NCBI GenBank assembly: GCA_021770825.1
Contig: JAETQD010000001.1
Location: 186,001-250,000 of the forward strand
Source: Clostridium sp.
GTDB lineage: Bacteria > Bacillota > Clostridia > Lachnospirales > Lachnospiraceae
DNA length: 64,000 nucleotides
Direction of reading: 5' to 3'
Shown: positions 50,443 to 59,185 of the stretch, one piece after another
Position numbering within the stretch: position 1 is the stretch's first letter
Layout of the letters: the number at the start of each line of letters is the position of its first letter
The notes under the pieces: model-generated
Told to the model about the DNA's origin: nothing
Seen by the model: only the letters and a program-made list of their open reading frames with translations
Database searches by the model: none
Position numbers and translations under genes: made by a program

Positions 50443-51247
50443 TTAATCGTTACTTTTCAGCCATTTTATATATTCACTTTGGCTTCCATCCCAATGACAA
50501 TATATACATCTTCCATTTTTGAAAACATGGGCACAATTTGGATAGCCATAAAGGATATGGGCACATTCAGGACATAATGCCATCATTTTTGAAGATGATT
50601 TTAGAAATTCACTTCCACATTCATCACAAATAGAGTATTTATCTTTGCTCCAGAATACAGAATCCAACCAATATTCTCCATCTCCGACGACCATTGCCGT
50701 CAGTTTATATCCAAACACACAGCCTGTATCAATACAGATCAGTCCTGTTTCAGGAAGCGGCATCCACTTATGCTCTGGCAAAATCTCTATGGTCTCTTCA
50801 TCTCCGACGTACCAGGTCGCTTCCTCAATCGGCGTATGGCCTATAATGGTCAGTTTCCCATAGTAGTCATTTCGGTCAATCCTGGTTCTGTCCCACATCA
50901 AAACTTCTGGCAAATTTTCTGCGATATCCTCGCTATCAAGACCGGCATGGCAGCACTGGAAGTTTTCATCTTCATAGGTCAATACTGTATTTCTCTTAAA
51001 CCACTCCGCATGGTGAAAAATATGAGTGCCATGCTTATAGAAAGATCTTATGGTTTTATTTCCACCATTATTTTTCCATAAAGGGCTGTCACCTGGCCAT
51101 AAAGCCGCATTCATCATCATATCTTCGTGGTTGCCTCGGATAATAATACAGCGTTCTCCCATCTCCGATTTCAGATGCCGGAACAACTCAAATACTTCAT
51201 AGGACTGCCGGCCCCTATCTATCACCAATAATAATCGCCCTCATCAT
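50443..51247 (-). pseudogene. Deleted calcineurin-like phosphatase gene with zinc-ribbon C-terminus
   Basis: The readable part (50443-51228, about 262 residues) begins inside the phosphatase motif IDRG and continues with RGNHEDMMM, HAGLDSE, IIGHTPIEE and DTGCVFGYKLTAM, ending with Cys pairs (CDEC, CPEC, CIYC). A normal protein starts with a GDIHG motif. Just upstream an ATG at 51247 opens MMRAIIIGD and then hits a stop after one further residue. So about 45-50 codons between the two GD sites are missing and the frame is broken. A TTG could allow a truncated product without the first metal ligands. Confidence 0.75.
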
Positions 51248-51316
51248 ATGCACCTCACTGTTATGATATCCTTATATTTTATCACTGCACGCCTATTGTG
51301 TTATTGAACTGGTGGT

Positions 51317-51590
51317 TTAATCAACGGGACTTTCCAATATTTTTTCTTCCTTCTCTTGCAATTCCAATAAAAAGTCCAGTTGCCTCCGAGCAAATTCCCT
51401 GTAATTTTCTTTTAAGCGACCATATTTCTCCAAAAGTTCATCCTCTGGAACAGTATCCAGTATATCCATATCGTCCCTGGAATCATCCAGCAGCCATTCC
51501 TTATCGATATGAAACATGGCTGAAATATAGTTAATAAGCCTCGGAGTAGGTGTCACTCTTCTTTGCTCCATATCATCTCGAAATTTCAGC
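51317..51590 (-). pseudogene. Remnant of an XRE-type regulator gene
   Basis: The frame reads about 90 residues. MEQRRVTPTPRLINYISAMFHIDKEWLLDDS matches the end of an XRE helix-turn-helix domain and its linker, followed by a Glu/Lys helical tail. The first 30-40 residues including the recognition helix are missing; the frame runs into unrelated sequence near 51590. There is no ribosome site. Confidence 0.55.
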
Positions 51591-51599
51591 CTGCACACA

Positions 51600-51777
51600 A
51601 TCAGGAACTGACTACATCACATTGTCAGAGGAAGAAATTTGCGATGAGTTGCTTGACTATGCTGGTGAAATTGAAGCATAGCTTGATGAATACAGCACCG
51701 ACGAAGAGTTTGATATTTTCGTTGAAATCCAGATAGGGCTAGAGTTTTTAGCAAGAATGCTTTCTGAGGAAATATAG
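51600..51777 (+). pseudogene. Remnant of an acidic helical protein gene with internal stop
   Basis: Reading from 51601, the frame gives ITLSEEEICDELLDYAGEIEA, a TAG at 51679, then LDEYSTDEEFDIFVEIQIGL and FLARMLSEEI ending at 51777. The same frame continues sensibly across the stop, as in a decayed gene. No start or ribosome site exists. It abuts the XRE remnant head to head. I cannot identify the parent family. Confidence 0.45.
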
Positions 51778-51834
51778 AAATAGAGGCGAAGATTGTTTCT
51801 TCACCCCTTCATCTATTTTTACTATGATGATAAC

Positions 51835-51894
51835 AAAAGGCACTGCTTAATCACCAAGCTGGCAATCAGGCAGTACCTTTTTATTTACAAAACA
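51835..51894. terminator. Terminator downstream of the rnf operon
   Basis: AAAAGGCACTGC (51835-51846) pairs with GCAGTACCTTTT (51879-51890, one mismatch), with U tracts on both strands. It lies 60 bases after rnfB. The rest of the interval from 51778 to 51952 shows no gene. Confidence 0.65.
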
Positions 51895-51952
51895 ACAATT
51901 ACCATATTTAGGAAATAAGGGAAAAACAAAACCTGATTTTTTGTCCAGGTAT

Positions 51953-52747
51953 TTATTTGATGACCTTGGCCGGGCACTTGGCGGCACATTTTCCGCAGTT
52001 GGTGCACTTCTCATAGTCGATCACAGCCAGGTTGTTGTCCATATGGATGGCATCAAACTCACACTGCTTGGTGCAGAGGGTACATCCGATACATCCGGCG
52101 TCACAGTTCTTCTTAACTGCCGGTCCCTTGTCGTGGGAGTTACACTGAACCAGATGCTCTGCCTTATAGGGAACCAGCTCGATTAAGCCACGGGGACAGG
52201 TAGCCACACACTGGCCGCAGGCCACGCATTTTTCCTTGTCCACAACAGCAACGCCGTCGATAACATGGATAGCATCAAACTGACATGCCTTTACACAGCT
52301 TCCGGAACCGAGACAGCCATAGGAACAGGACTTGTCGCCTGCACCGGGAACGGCTGCTGCAATCTTCACACAGTCGTCAATTCCGTAATAGTTATACTGT
52401 ACGTTTGCCTTGTCGCAGGTACCTTTACATTTTACAAAGGCAACCATCTTCTCAGAGGAGCCTGCTTCCACGCCCATGATGGCGGCGATCTTGTCGCCCA
52501 CTGCGCTTCCGCCTACGGGACACTGGTTCACTGCTGCTTTTCCCTCTACAATGGCCTTTGCAAGGGCATCACAGCCGGCATATCCGCAGCCGCCGCAGTT
52601 GTTTCCGGGAAGCTCTGCTCTGACGAGGACTTCTCTCTCGTCCACTTCTACTTTAAATTTCTCGCTGGCAACGCCGAGGAGCACGCCGATGATAATACCA
52701 ACCGCACCGACAACAACTGCCGCGATTAAGATTCCTGTAATATTCAT
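51953..52747 (-). CDS. rnfB: Rnf complex subunit B, multi-cluster ferredoxin protein
   Basis: This 264-residue subunit takes electrons from ferredoxin. It has an N-terminal membrane helix (about 4-27), a four-Cys Fe-S domain with CGGCGYAGC (about 52-60) and a later CP, and further [4Fe-4S] motifs: a Cys-rich group around 115-150 (CSYGCLGSGSCVKAC), CVACGQCVATC (about 170), CIGCTLCTKQC (about 215) and CTNCGKCAAKC (about 247). It is the last gene of rnfCDGEAB. GGAGG precedes the ATG. Confidence 0.96.
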   Translation of the reverse strand: MNITGILIAAVVVGAVGIIIGVLLGVASEKFKVEVDEREVLVRAELPGNNCGGCGYAGCDALAKAIVEGKAAVNQCPVGGSAVGDKIAAIMGVEAGSSEKMVAFVKCKGTCDKANVQYNYYGIDDCVKIAAAVPGAGDKSCSYGCLGSGSCVKACQFDAIHVIDGVAVVDKEKCVACGQCVATCPRGLIELVPYKAEHLVQCNSHDKGPAVKKNCDAGCIGCTLCTKQCEFDAIHMDNNLAVIDYEKCTNCGKCAAKCPAKVIK

Positions 52748-52762
52748 CCTTCGACTCCTCCC

Positions 52763-53338
52763 TTAAATAAGTCCGGAAAATCCGAAGAATGCGATTGACA
52801 TTAAGCTTGCTGTGATTAACACAATCGGGGAACCCTGGAAGGAATGGGGCACGTCGTTGTGCTCGATCTTCTCACGGATACCTGCAAGCAGGATAATAGC
52901 AATCGTGAATCCAACGGAGATACCGATACCGTTGACAACGCTCTGAATAAAGTTGTAGCCCTCCTGTACGTTGGTCAGTGCAACACCGAGAACGGCACAG
53001 TTGGTGGTAATTAACGGCAGATATACGCCCAGGGCCTGGTAAAGGCTTACCATGTTCTTCTTTAAGAACATCTCAACGAACTGAACGAGAGCCGCAATTA
53101 CAAGAATAAATACGATGGTCTGAAGATACTGGATATTTAAGGGTGTCAGTACAAAATCATAAACCAGACTTGTGCAGGCGGTTGCAATTACAATAACGAA
53201 AATAACTGCAGCGCCCATGCCAGCAGCCGTCTCTGTTTTCTTGGATACGCCAAGGAACGGGCAGAGTCCGAGGAACTGGCTTAAAACTACGTTATTTACC
53301 AGGGCAGAGCCGATGGCAATTAATAATAATTCTTTCAT
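52763..53338 (-). CDS. rnfA: Rnf complex subunit A
   Basis: This 191-residue subunit has six membrane helices and is homologous to RnfE and NqrE/NqrD. NNVVLSQFLGLCPFLGVSKK near residue 14 and the matching second-half TTNCAVLGVALTN carry the Cys residues that in relatives hold a membrane-buried iron centre. It begins 15 bases after rnfE. Confidence 0.95.
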   Translation of the reverse strand: MKELLLIAIGSALVNNVVLSQFLGLCPFLGVSKKTETAAGMGAAVIFVIVIATACTSLVYDFVLTPLNIQYLQTIVFILVIAALVQFVEMFLKKNMVSLYQALGVYLPLITTNCAVLGVALTNVQEGYNFIQSVVNGIGISVGFTIAIILLAGIREKIEHNDVPHSFQGSPIVLITASLMSIAFFGFSGLI

Positions 53339-53353
53339 TTCTCCATTTCCTCC

Positions 53354-54172
53354 TTATTTTTCTTTCTCTGCTTCTGCTGCTTTTGCTGCCTCGGCTGCCT
53401 CGGCTGCCTTCTTAGCCGCCAGGGCCTTTTCTGCTGCTGCCTTCTTGGCTGCTGCCGCTGCGGCTGCTTCCTCAGCCTTCTTCTCAGCCAGAACTGCATG
53501 GTTTGTCATGCTGGAGCATCCGGCACATGCAGCACAGTTGCCGCCGCAGGCCAGATTGGACTTGGGCGCATCGCCGTTGGTGGCGCTGGGAAGTCTTAAC
53601 TTATTCTGGATGGCAGAAAGCATGGCCAACGTGAACAGAGCGCCGGGAGCCAGAACCAGAATGGAAATATGGTAGGCTTCCGGAATGATGGTATGTCCAA
53701 ATACTGCACCGGCGCCGAAAAGCTCACGGCACATGCCGATAACGGTTAAGGAAAGGGAAAAACCAAGTCCCATACCAAGTCCGTCAAAGAAGGACTCCAC
53801 CGGACCGTTCTTTGCTGCATATGACTCGGCACGGCCAAGGATGATACAGTTTACAACGATAAGCGGAATATAAATACCAAGGGAAGCATACAGGGACGGT
53901 ACATAGCCCTGCATCAAAAGCTGTACAATTGTAACCAGGCTGGCTACGATAACGATGAAAGCCGGAATACGCACACGGTCCGGAATGATCTTACGGAGCG
54001 CGGAAATAATCAGGTTGGAAAACATCAAAACTGCAGTTGTGGAGAGTCCCATGCCAAGGCCGTTGATTGCGGATGTGGTCGTCGCAAGGGTCGGACACAT
54101 ACCAAGCATCAGGATGAAGGTAGGATTCTCTTTGATAATGCCGTTATAAAGGCGTTCTACACATTTATTCAT
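53354..54172 (-). CDS. rnfE: Rnf complex subunit E with Cys-cluster and Ala/Lys/Glu-rich tail
   Basis: The first 205 residues form the usual six-helix RnfE, with NPTFILMLGMCPTLA and VVNCIILGRAES carrying the membrane-centre Cys residues. The protein is 272 residues long: the extra C-terminus holds four Cys at about 209, 213, 216 and 219 (CGGNCAACAGC), then about 50 residues of almost pure Ala, Lys and Glu, a likely continuous charged helix. The extension is not part of the core family and its role is unknown. Confidence 0.93.
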   Translation of the reverse strand: MNKCVERLYNGIIKENPTFILMLGMCPTLATTTSAINGLGMGLSTTAVLMFSNLIISALRKIIPDRVRIPAFIVIVASLVTIVQLLMQGYVPSLYASLGIYIPLIVVNCIILGRAESYAAKNGPVESFFDGLGMGLGFSLSLTVIGMCRELFGAGAVFGHTIIPEAYHISILVLAPGALFTLAMLSAIQNKLRLPSATNGDAPKSNLACGGNCAACAGCSSMTNHAVLAEKKAEEAAAAAAAKKAAAEKALAAKKAAEAAEAAKAAEAEKEK

Positions 54173-54186
54173 TTACTCCCCACCTC

Positions 54187-54804
54187 CTAATTCATATAAT
54201 TGTGCAGATAGTAAAGAGCTGCATTGACTGCATTTGTGGTTGCATTGGAAGTAATGGTAGCACCGCTGATGGCGTTGATCTCATTATCCGCCGCCTGGCC
54301 GCTCTTTGTAACAGTCAGAACGTCTGCATTTTTGCCGATGAACTGTTCCTTATAAGCAGGCTCCTTTGCCTTTAAGCCAAGGCCGGGAGTATCGCTGATC
54401 TCACGGATACCTACGCCGGTGATGGTTTTGTCCATGTCAAAGCCGATGGAAAGCTTAACGGCTCCGCCATAGCTGTTGTTGGACAGGGAGTTGATCACAT
54501 AGCCCACAGTTGCTCCGCTGGCATCCTTGCCCTCCAGAACGGACTCGATGGCAACGCTGCCATAACCCAGGGTGTTGAGCTCTTCTGCCGTTGCTGCGAT
54601 GGTTTCCTCGGAGCCCTCCACAGAGCCAAAGGAATCTGCGGTGGATAAAACCTCGCGGTAGGTTGCGTTGTTGGCTGCGATGGTTGCCTGTTCGATGGGG
54701 CCCTTTGTCACATCATAGACAAAGCCCAGACAGATACCGGAAACCAGGGTGATCGCAAACAGAATCAGGGCGTCTTTCATGAAACCGGATTTACTTGCTG
54801 CCAT
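54187..54804 (-). CDS. rnfG: Rnf complex subunit G, covalent flavoprotein
   Basis: This 205-residue subunit has one membrane anchor (about 12-32) and an extracytoplasmic FMN-binding domain with the flavin attachment motif ISGATITSNATTNAV near residue 185, where a Thr receives FMN. The ATG at 54804 with GGGGG eight bases upstream is preferred over a TTG seven codons earlier. It overlaps rnfD by 14 bases. Confidence 0.94.
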   Translation of the reverse strand: MAASKSGFMKDALILFAITLVSGICLGFVYDVTKGPIEQATIAANNATYREVLSTADSFGSVEGSEETIAATAEELNTLGYGSVAIESVLEGKDASGATVGYVINSLSNNSYGGAVKLSIGFDMDKTITGVGIREISDTPGLGLKAKEPAYKEQFIGKNADVLTVTKSGQAADNEINAISGATITSNATTNAVNAALYYLHNYMN

Positions 54805-55735
54805 TTTTCTTACCCCCTTTTCCAAATGCTGTCGGAAGCGTCACTTTTTCGATCAGCGGAACCAGCATATTACAGAAGATAATTGCATAGGATACACCCT
54901 CTGCGCTGCCGCCGAAGAGACGGAACAGTCCGGTCAGAATACCAAGGCATACGCCGAAAACAATCTGTCCCTTTGGGGTAATGGGGCTGGTCACATAGTC
55001 GGTTGCCATGAAGAATGCACCGAAAATCAGACCGCCGCCGCAAACCTCTGCCAGAACATAGCTTAAATTATGCTGGCCGAAGATGAATGCAAAAATTGCA
55101 AAAGTAAGAATATAGGTGCCCGGAATACGGATGGAAATTACCTTCTTAAATAAGAGGTAAGCAGCACCAATCAGCAGGGCGATGGTAGAAATCTCACCGA
55201 TGGTTCCGGGGATTTTACCAACAAACATGGAAGCAACATCATATGTACCGCCTGCCTTGATGGTGGCAAGGGGAGTTGCGCCTGCAATGGCATCGGTCAC
55301 GGGATCTGTGAACTGGGTCATTGCGCCTGCAAAAGAAATCAACAGGAAGCATCTTGCTGCCAGAGCCGGGTTCATCCAGTTCTGTCCAAGGCCGCCGTAA
55401 AGCTGCTTTACAACGATGATGGCAAAGATGCCGCCAAGAACCGGTATCCACAGCGGAATGGTCGGAGGCATGTTGAGGCCTAATATCATACCTGTGACAA
55501 CAGCGCTGCCGTCGCTTATGGTGATCGGCTTATGCATCAGTGTCTCAAAGGCATATTCGCTTAACACACAGGCAAGAACCGTCGCTACTACTACTACCAG
55601 GGAATAAATCCCGAACTGCATCACACCCCAGATGGTTGCAGGGAGCATGGCGATGGCCACATCGTACATGAGGTTCTTTGTGGATACGCCGTTACGTACA
55701 TGAGGTGATGATGATACATTCAATAATTTACTCAT
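54791..55735 (-). CDS. rnfD: Rnf complex subunit D
   Basis: This 314-residue membrane subunit has nine or ten helices and the flavin site DAIAGATPLATI (about 123-134), homologous to NqrB. Other family stretches are SDGSAVVTGMILGLNMPPTIPLWIPVLGG and GGLGQNWMNPALAARCFL. It takes part in ion translocation. GGAGG precedes the ATG. Confidence 0.95.
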   Translation of the reverse strand: MSKLLNVSSSPHVRNGVSTKNLMYDVAIAMLPATIWGVMQFGIYSLVVVVATVLACVLSEYAFETLMHKPITISDGSAVVTGMILGLNMPPTIPLWIPVLGGIFAIIVVKQLYGGLGQNWMNPALAARCFLLISFAGAMTQFTDPVTDAIAGATPLATIKAGGTYDVASMFVGKIPGTIGEISTIALLIGAAYLLFKKVISIRIPGTYILTFAIFAFIFGQHNLSYVLAEVCGGGLIFGAFFMATDYVTSPITPKGQIVFGVCLGILTGLFRLFGGSAEGVSYAIIFCNMLVPLIEKVTLPTAFGKGGKKNGSK

Positions 55736-55747
55736 TTGTTACACCTC

Positions 55748-57076
55748 CTACGCTTTCTTTCTTCTTGCTGCCATCACAGCCTTACGCATTTCCTTGAATG
55801 CCTGTGTAAGGGGTCTGTGAGCCGGACAGATAAAGGTACAGGAACCGCACTCGCAGCACTCCATACCGTTTAATTTTTCAAACAGTGCCAGATCATGGCG
55901 CTCTGCGGCTGCCATCATCATCTGCGGAATTACATGTCCCGGGCATACATCCACGCAGCGTCCGCAGCGGATGCAGGGGGATTCCTCATTGGCTGCCACC
56001 TGGTCCTTGGTGAAGCAGGTCAGTGCGGAGGAGGTCTTCATAACCGGAATATCCAGGGAGAATAAGGCCTGTCCCATCATGGGGCCGCCGGAAATCATCT
56101 TCTCCGGTTCTTCCTTAAAGCCGCCTGCTGCCTCCAGCACCTCTCTGTAACAGGTTCCCAGTCTCACTTCAAAGTTCTGGGGATTTGCAACGGCATCTCC
56201 TGTTACGGTGATGATCTTTCTGATTAACGGAGTGGTCTCACAGACTGCATTGTAAATGGCCACAACCGTATCCACGTTGTCCACGATGCATCCGGCATCG
56301 GCGGGCAGCATGGTGGAGTTGATTTCGCGTCCGCCTGTGACTGCATAAATCAGGAAACGCTCACCGCCCTGGGGGTATTTTGTCTTTAAGGGACATACCT
56401 CGATTCTCGGCTCGTCCTTCACAAGCTCCTGAAGCTTTTTGATGGCCTCCGGCTTGTTCTCCTCAATACCGATCACGCCCTTGGCCTTGTCAAAGATATG
56501 CAGCATGACCTTAAGGCCGCCCACCAGTCTCTCCGGCTGCTCCATCATTACGCGGTAGTCAGAGGTCAGATACGGCTCACACTCAGCCGCATTGACGATG
56601 ATGTAGTCGATTTCTTCTTCGTTCTTTGGGGTCAGCTTAACGTTTGTCGGGAAACCGGCACCTCCGAGACCGACAATACCGGCCTCCTTTACGATATCGC
56701 GGATTTCCTGCTTGGAAAGAGCCTCGTAATCGCGTTTTGCGCCAAATCCTTCCACCGTCTTATACTCTCCATCATTTTCCACGATGATGGATTGTACCAT
56801 GCTGCCGTTGGCTACCAGACGGGGTTCAATTCCTTTTACCGTTCCGGAAACAGAACAGATCACGTTGGCTGAGATAAATCCTCCGGCTTCTGCAATTTTC
56901 TGACCAACCAGCACTGTGTCACCCTTTGCCACAAGAGGCTTTGCAGGAGCACCGATATGCTGGGACAGCGGGAATACCAGCTCGCCCTTCGGCTGGATCA
57001 CCTGAATCGGCTTATCGGAAGACAGTTCTTTTCCCTCATAAGGATGAACGCCGCCTATAAATGTGCTCAGACCCAT
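55748..57076 (-). CDS. rnfC: Rnf complex subunit C, NADH-side subunit
   Basis: This 442-residue soluble subunit carries the NADH/FMN site: GLGGAGFPTNVKL (about 137-149) and an ISGGPMMGQALFSLD region, related to the Complex I 51-kDa subunit. Two [4Fe-4S] motifs follow, CIRCGRCVDVCP (about 371-382) and CCECGSCTFICP (about 410-421). It is the first gene of the operon, with AGAAGG before the ATG. The Rnf complex oxidises ferredoxin, reduces NAD+ and pumps Na+ or H+. Confidence 0.96.
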   Translation of the reverse strand: MGLSTFIGGVHPYEGKELSSDKPIQVIQPKGELVFPLSQHIGAPAKPLVAKGDTVLVGQKIAEAGGFISANVICSVSGTVKGIEPRLVANGSMVQSIIVENDGEYKTVEGFGAKRDYEALSKQEIRDIVKEAGIVGLGGAGFPTNVKLTPKNEEEIDYIIVNAAECEPYLTSDYRVMMEQPERLVGGLKVMLHIFDKAKGVIGIEENKPEAIKKLQELVKDEPRIEVCPLKTKYPQGGERFLIYAVTGGREINSTMLPADAGCIVDNVDTVVAIYNAVCETTPLIRKIITVTGDAVANPQNFEVRLGTCYREVLEAAGGFKEEPEKMISGGPMMGQALFSLDIPVMKTSSALTCFTKDQVAANEESPCIRCGRCVDVCPGHVIPQMMMAAAERHDLALFEKLNGMECCECGSCTFICPAHRPLTQAFKEMRKAVMAARRKKA

Positions 57077-57123
57077 TTAACAAACCTTCTTTCTCTAAAA
57101 TTTCATAGTACCCATCAAGATGT

Positions 57124-57152
57124 AGTATAGCATATTTGGAACTTTTGTACAA
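57124..57152 (-). promoter_or_regulatory. Predicted rnf operon promoter
   Basis: TTGTAC (57147-57152), 17 bp, TATACT (57124-57129) on the minus strand, about 48 bases before rnfC. Confidence 0.72.
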
Positions 57153-57239
57153 TTAGGAAACCATTTACAAATTAACGAAAAAGTAAGGTTTTCGTCATTG
57201 TATTTAAAAAAGAACAAAATTTTCCTCTGATTTTTTAAT

Positions 57240-57298
57240 AAAATTAAGCGGGCAGGAAAATTCCGGGAAAGGAACTTTTTTCTGCTGCCCGCAAAAAA
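57240..57298 (-). terminator. Terminator of the ABC exporter operon
   Basis: GCGGGCAG (57248-57255) pairs with CTGCCCGC (57285-57292), with a weak U-rich minus-strand tail. Confidence 0.6.
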
Positions 57299-59185
57299 TT
57301 AGTCAAGCTCTGTTAAGCCTGTGTAAAGGTTATAATATCTTCCCTTCTGCTCCAGAAGATCATCGTGGTCGCCCCGCTCAATGATTTCACCGTTTTCCAG
57401 AACCATAATGGCATTGGCATTTCTGACGGTGGAAAGCCGGTGCGCGATCACAAAGGTGGTCCTGTCTGCCATCAAACGGTCCATGCCGTGCTCAATGTGC
57501 TTTTCCGTTCTCGTATCCACGGAGCTGGTAGCCTCGTCGAGAATCAGAATGGGAGCCTTGGAGATGGCAGCCCGGGCGATGTTAATGAGCTGTCTCTGTC
57601 CCTGGCTTAAGTTGGCGCCGTCGCTTTCCAGGACCGTATCATAGCCTTTGGGAAGACGCATGATAAAGGAATGGGCCGAAGCGGTTTTGGCTGCCTGGAT
57701 GACCTCTTCATCGGTGGCAGAAAGCCGTCCGTACCGGATATTCTCCATGACGGTTCCGGTGAACAGGTGGGTGTCCTGGAGCACCATGGCAATGTTTTGT
57801 CTCAGTTCATCCCGGCGGATATGGCGGATGTCCACGCCGTCGATGGTGATGGAGCCCTCCTGGATATCATAAAACCGGTTGATCAGGTTGGTAATGGTGG
57901 TTTTTCCGGCTCCGGTGGAGCCCACAAAGGCAATTTTCTGGCCCGGTTTTGCATAGAGGCTCACGTTCTTTAAGATCACCTTATCCGGGTTGTAGCCGAA
58001 GGTCACATTCTTAAGAACCACCTCGCCCCGCATGCCCTCCATGGACACGGCATCCGCATCATCCAAAGCCTCCGTCTCCTCATCCATGACGGCAAACACG
58101 CGCTCTGCGCCTGCCAGAGCCGAGAAAACGTTGGATACCTGCATGGATATTTCATTGATGGGACGGGAGAACTGTCTGGAAAAGTTTAAAAATACCGTAA
58201 GTCCGCCCACGTCAAATCCCTTAAGCACACAGAACAGGCCGCCGATGCAGGCCGTCAGGGCATAGTTGATCTGGCTTAAGCTGTTCATTACCGGGCCCAT
58301 CAAGCCGCCCAAAAACTGGGCTTTGATCTGTTTCTCCTTAAGATCGTCATTTAAAATTTCAAATTCCTCTTCCGCCACGTCCTCATGGCAGAATACCTTT
58401 ACCACCTTCTGTCCGGTGATGGTCTCCTCAATATAGCCGTTTAAGGCGCCCAGGGAGGACTGCTGGGCCTGGAAATATTTCTGGCTTCTTCCGGCCACAG
58501 CTCCGCCCGCCTTAAGAATCAGGGGAATTAAAACCAGAGTAATCAACGTCAGATACAGGTTGGTGTAAAGCATCAGTCCCAGGGTTCCCACAATGCTCAG
58601 GGCGCCGGAGAACAACTGGACCAGGGTGCTGCTTAACATGTTTCCGATGGTATCCACGTCATTGGTGAACCGGCCCATCAGATCGCCGTTTGCGTTGGTG
58701 TCATAAAACCGCACCGGAAGCTTCTGCATTTTTGTGAACAGGTCTGTGCGGATCCGCAGCAGGGCCTCCTGGGCCACCTTAAGCATGATCATTGACTGTA
58801 AGTAGTTGGCCGCTACGCCCACCAGATAGATCGCCGCCAGAAGGGCAATTCCTCCCGCCAGTCCCGATACGCTTCCGGGACTTCCGTCAGCCGGGGCAAT
58901 GAACTGGTTGATGATGGGCCTCAGCATATAGGATCCGGCCAGACTTGACACTGTATTTACAATGACACATAAGAAAGCCAGCCCCATTTTCAACTTATCC
59001 TGTTCCAGGTAGGACAACAGTCTTTTAATTGTAACGCGGCTGTTTTTTGGCTGACCGCCTCCCCTTGCCATGGCGCCTCCGCGGCCAGGGCCTCCCGGTC
59101 CGCCCGGTCCTCTGCTCCGTTTTACTTGTGCCACCCGGTTTCCGTAGCGCCTTTTTAAGCTTTTTTCTCTTTCGCTTCTGTTCAT
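57299..59185 (-). CDS. ABC exporter half-transporter (catalytic partner)
   Basis: This 628-residue type IV ABC exporter has a Gly/Arg-rich cytoplasmic N-terminus (about 1-45, PGGPGGPGRGG), six membrane helices (about 60-330) and an ATPase domain with Walker A GSTGAGKTT (about 415), signature LSQGQRQ (about 520) and Walker B ILILDEATSSVD with the catalytic Glu (about 540). It pairs with the preceding gene product, whose stop overlaps this start by four bases, as a heterodimeric multidrug-type exporter. Confidence 0.9.
   Translation of the reverse strand: MNRSEREKSLKRRYGNRVAQVKRSRGPGGPGGPGRGGAMARGGGQPKNSRVTIKRLLSYLEQDKLKMGLAFLCVIVNTVSSLAGSYMLRPIINQFIAPADGSPGSVSGLAGGIALLAAIYLVGVAANYLQSMIMLKVAQEALLRIRTDLFTKMQKLPVRFYDTNANGDLMGRFTNDVDTIGNMLSSTLVQLFSGALSIVGTLGLMLYTNLYLTLITLVLIPLILKAGGAVAGRSQKYFQAQQSSLGALNGYIEETITGQKVVKVFCHEDVAEEEFEILNDDLKEKQIKAQFLGGLMGPVMNSLSQINYALTACIGGLFCVLKGFDVGGLTVFLNFSRQFSRPINEISMQVSNVFSALAGAERVFAVMDEETEALDDADAVSMEGMRGEVVLKNVTFGYNPDKVILKNVSLYAKPGQKIAFVGSTGAGKTTITNLINRFYDIQEGSITIDGVDIRHIRRDELRQNIAMVLQDTHLFTGTVMENIRYGRLSATDEEVIQAAKTASAHSFIMRLPKGYDTVLESDGANLSQGQRQLINIARAAISKAPILILDEATSSVDTRTEKHIEHGMDRLMADRTTFVIAHRLSTVRNANAIMVLENGEIIERGDHDDLLEQKGRYYNLYTGLTELD

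Noticed and set aside
51600-51777. Toxin-antitoxin pair with the XRE remnant
   Set aside because: Both members lack starts, one has an internal stop, and they are head-to-head with truncated 5-prime ends, unlike a working pair.
53354-53560. RnfE Ala/Lys/Glu tail as a sequencing or frameshift artefact
   Set aside because: The codons are varied (GCA, GCC, GCT and others), the frame stays open to a normal stop and rnfA follows at the usual 15-base distance, so the tail appears genuine.
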